From: Saccharothrix deserti
GTDB taxonomy: Bacteria; Actinomycetota; Actinomycetes; Mycobacteriales; Pseudonocardiaceae
Direction: 5' to 3'
DNA length: 64,000 bases
Assembly (NCBI RefSeq): GCF_009769385.1
Contig: NZ_ML775962.1
Location: forward strand, 252,955 to 316,954
Every line of letters begins with the position of its first letter. Position 1 is the stretch's first letter. Shown one piece after another: positions 63,437-64,000 of this stretch. The notes beneath the pieces are model-generated. The model searched no databases. It was given only the letters and a program-made list of their open reading frames with translations, and was not told the origin of the DNA. Both the position numbers and the translations under genes were made by a program.

Positions 63437-64000
63437 ATGTTCGCCACGCCCCTTCGGGTTTCCGCGTCGTCGCGTACGCGCAGATCAGCCGTCCTGGCCG
63501 CGATTGTCGCGTTAGGACTGTCGGTGATCGCCCCGGCGCCCGCCGCGGCGGCGCAGACGATCGGCTACCCGACCTTTTCCGGCCCGGACGTCCCGCCGCC
63601 GCCGGTCGGCTACACCACCGGCGACATGATGCGTGCGATGTACGACCGGGAGAAGCGGGGAACGGACTTCTGGATGGACCGGCTGCTGGCCCGGCGCGGC
63701 GCAGACCCGGCGGGCGACTGGCTGATGACCCGCGGCCGTGCGGTGTTCATGAAGTCCCACGACCCGTCCGTGATCGGGTTCGGCGGCGACATCGCTTACT
63801 GGGAGAGCATCGACGGCCGCGACGCCTATTCGGTCGAACTGAGTCCGGGCACGTTCACGGAGAAAGTCGACGAACGGCTGCAGACGCCGAGCTACTGGCA
63901 GGGCACCTACACCAGCGGCTCCCTGCGGCTGACCGTGCGCAAGTTCATCACCGACAACAACTCCGCGGTCGCCGACCTGACGCTGACCAACGACGGGGAC
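63437..64000 (+). CDS. Secreted glycoside-hydrolase-like protein (3' end outside window)
   Basis: The frame stays open to the window end (188 codons seen). A Sec signal peptide occupies about residues 1-40 (SAVLAAIVALGLSVIAPAPA AAAQ). The mature part begins YPTFSGPDVPPPPVGYTTGD, then FWMDRLLARRGADPAGDWLM, TRGRAVFMKSHDPSVIGFGG and LRLTVRKFITDNNSAVADLT. This resembles the beta-sandwich leader of large exported actinobacterial glycosidase-like proteins (MGH1/GH63-like). No catalytic domain is visible yet, so activity is unproven. ATG 63437 follows GGGAG. Confidence 0.65.
   Translation, partial: MFATPLRVSASSRTRRSAVLAAIVALGLSVIAPAPAAAAQTIGYPTFSGPDVPPPPVGYTTGDMMRAMYDREKRGTDFWMDRLLARRGADPAGDWLMTRGRAVFMKSHDPSVIGFGGDIAYWESIDGRDAYSVELSPGTFTEKVDERLQTPSYWQGTYTSGSLRLTVRKFITDNNSAVADLTLTNDGD

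Overview
The window is chromosomal DNA from a very GC-rich actinomycete. The order pafB-pafC-tatA-tatC ... helY-(DUF4333 protein)-(5'-3' exonuclease, opposite strand)-pepE matches the Rv2096c-Rv2089c neighbourhood of Mycobacterium. The secreted lignocellulose enzymes, SigE-type sigma factor, degraded glycosyltransferase and many leaderless-looking starts suggest Pseudonocardiales (Saccharothrix, Lentzea or Actinosynnema-like). That placement is inferred from content, not from a marker gene. No rRNA, tRNA or CRISPR array was found.

1-15.5 kb is a housekeeping block. It holds an ArsR-type regulator with an SRPBCC protein, a haloacetate-dehalogenase-like hydrolase, the DNA-damage activator pair PafB/PafC, the Tat translocase (TatA, TatC), a lipid kinase, the helicase HelY with a damage-type promoter just upstream, a DUF4333 membrane protein, an Eis-like acetyltransferase, a 5'-3' exonuclease and a PepE-type dipeptidase coupled to an Lrp/AsnC regulator. 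15.5-21.4 kb carries a class IV aminotransferase, a GlxA-type regulator with a DJ-1/PfpI protein, an ECF sigma factor with a SnoaL-like tail and a coupled cupin-like protein, and an MFS exporter.

21.4-33.3 kb is the most unusual part. A 516-bp intergenic region holds three separate copies of a seven-codon reading frame (M-R-D-K-I-W-stop), each with its own ribosome-binding site. Next to them is an ~80-bp repeat whose inverted partner lies 9 kb away. Then come a diguanylate cyclase, a CHAT-protease/TPR protein, a DUF4865/P1-peptidase pair, and a 1312-aa caspase-like/STAND-NTPase/beta-propeller protein translationally coupled to a PGAP1-like serine hydrolase. This resembles a protease-based conflict or cell-death module.

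33.3-51.3 kb is metabolic and envelope-related: a PLP decarboxylase with a divergent carboxylesterase, an F420-type oxidoreductase with a MarR regulator and shared TTCG-N5-CGAA operators, a DEAD-box helicase, a secreted CE15 glucuronoyl esterase with CBM2, a CPA2 antiporter, an LCP protein with its SigE-family sigma factor, a ribbon-helix-helix/Clp-N protein, a DUF4032 protein, a YdcF-like protein, a Tat-lipoprotein intradiol dioxygenase and an S9 peptidase.

51.3-64 kb mixes live and broken genes. Remnants include an M20 peptidase tail, a glycosyltransferase, a STAND-type regulator fused to a gutted alpha/beta hydrolase, a MarR fragment and a possible TniB transposition ATPase. Intact genes include an FAD monooxygenase, a peptide/metal-chelate importer made of a fused DppB-DppC permease and a binding lipoprotein with no ATPase in the window, an NmrA-like protein, a DUF1062 protein and the start of a secreted glycoside-hydrolase-like protein.
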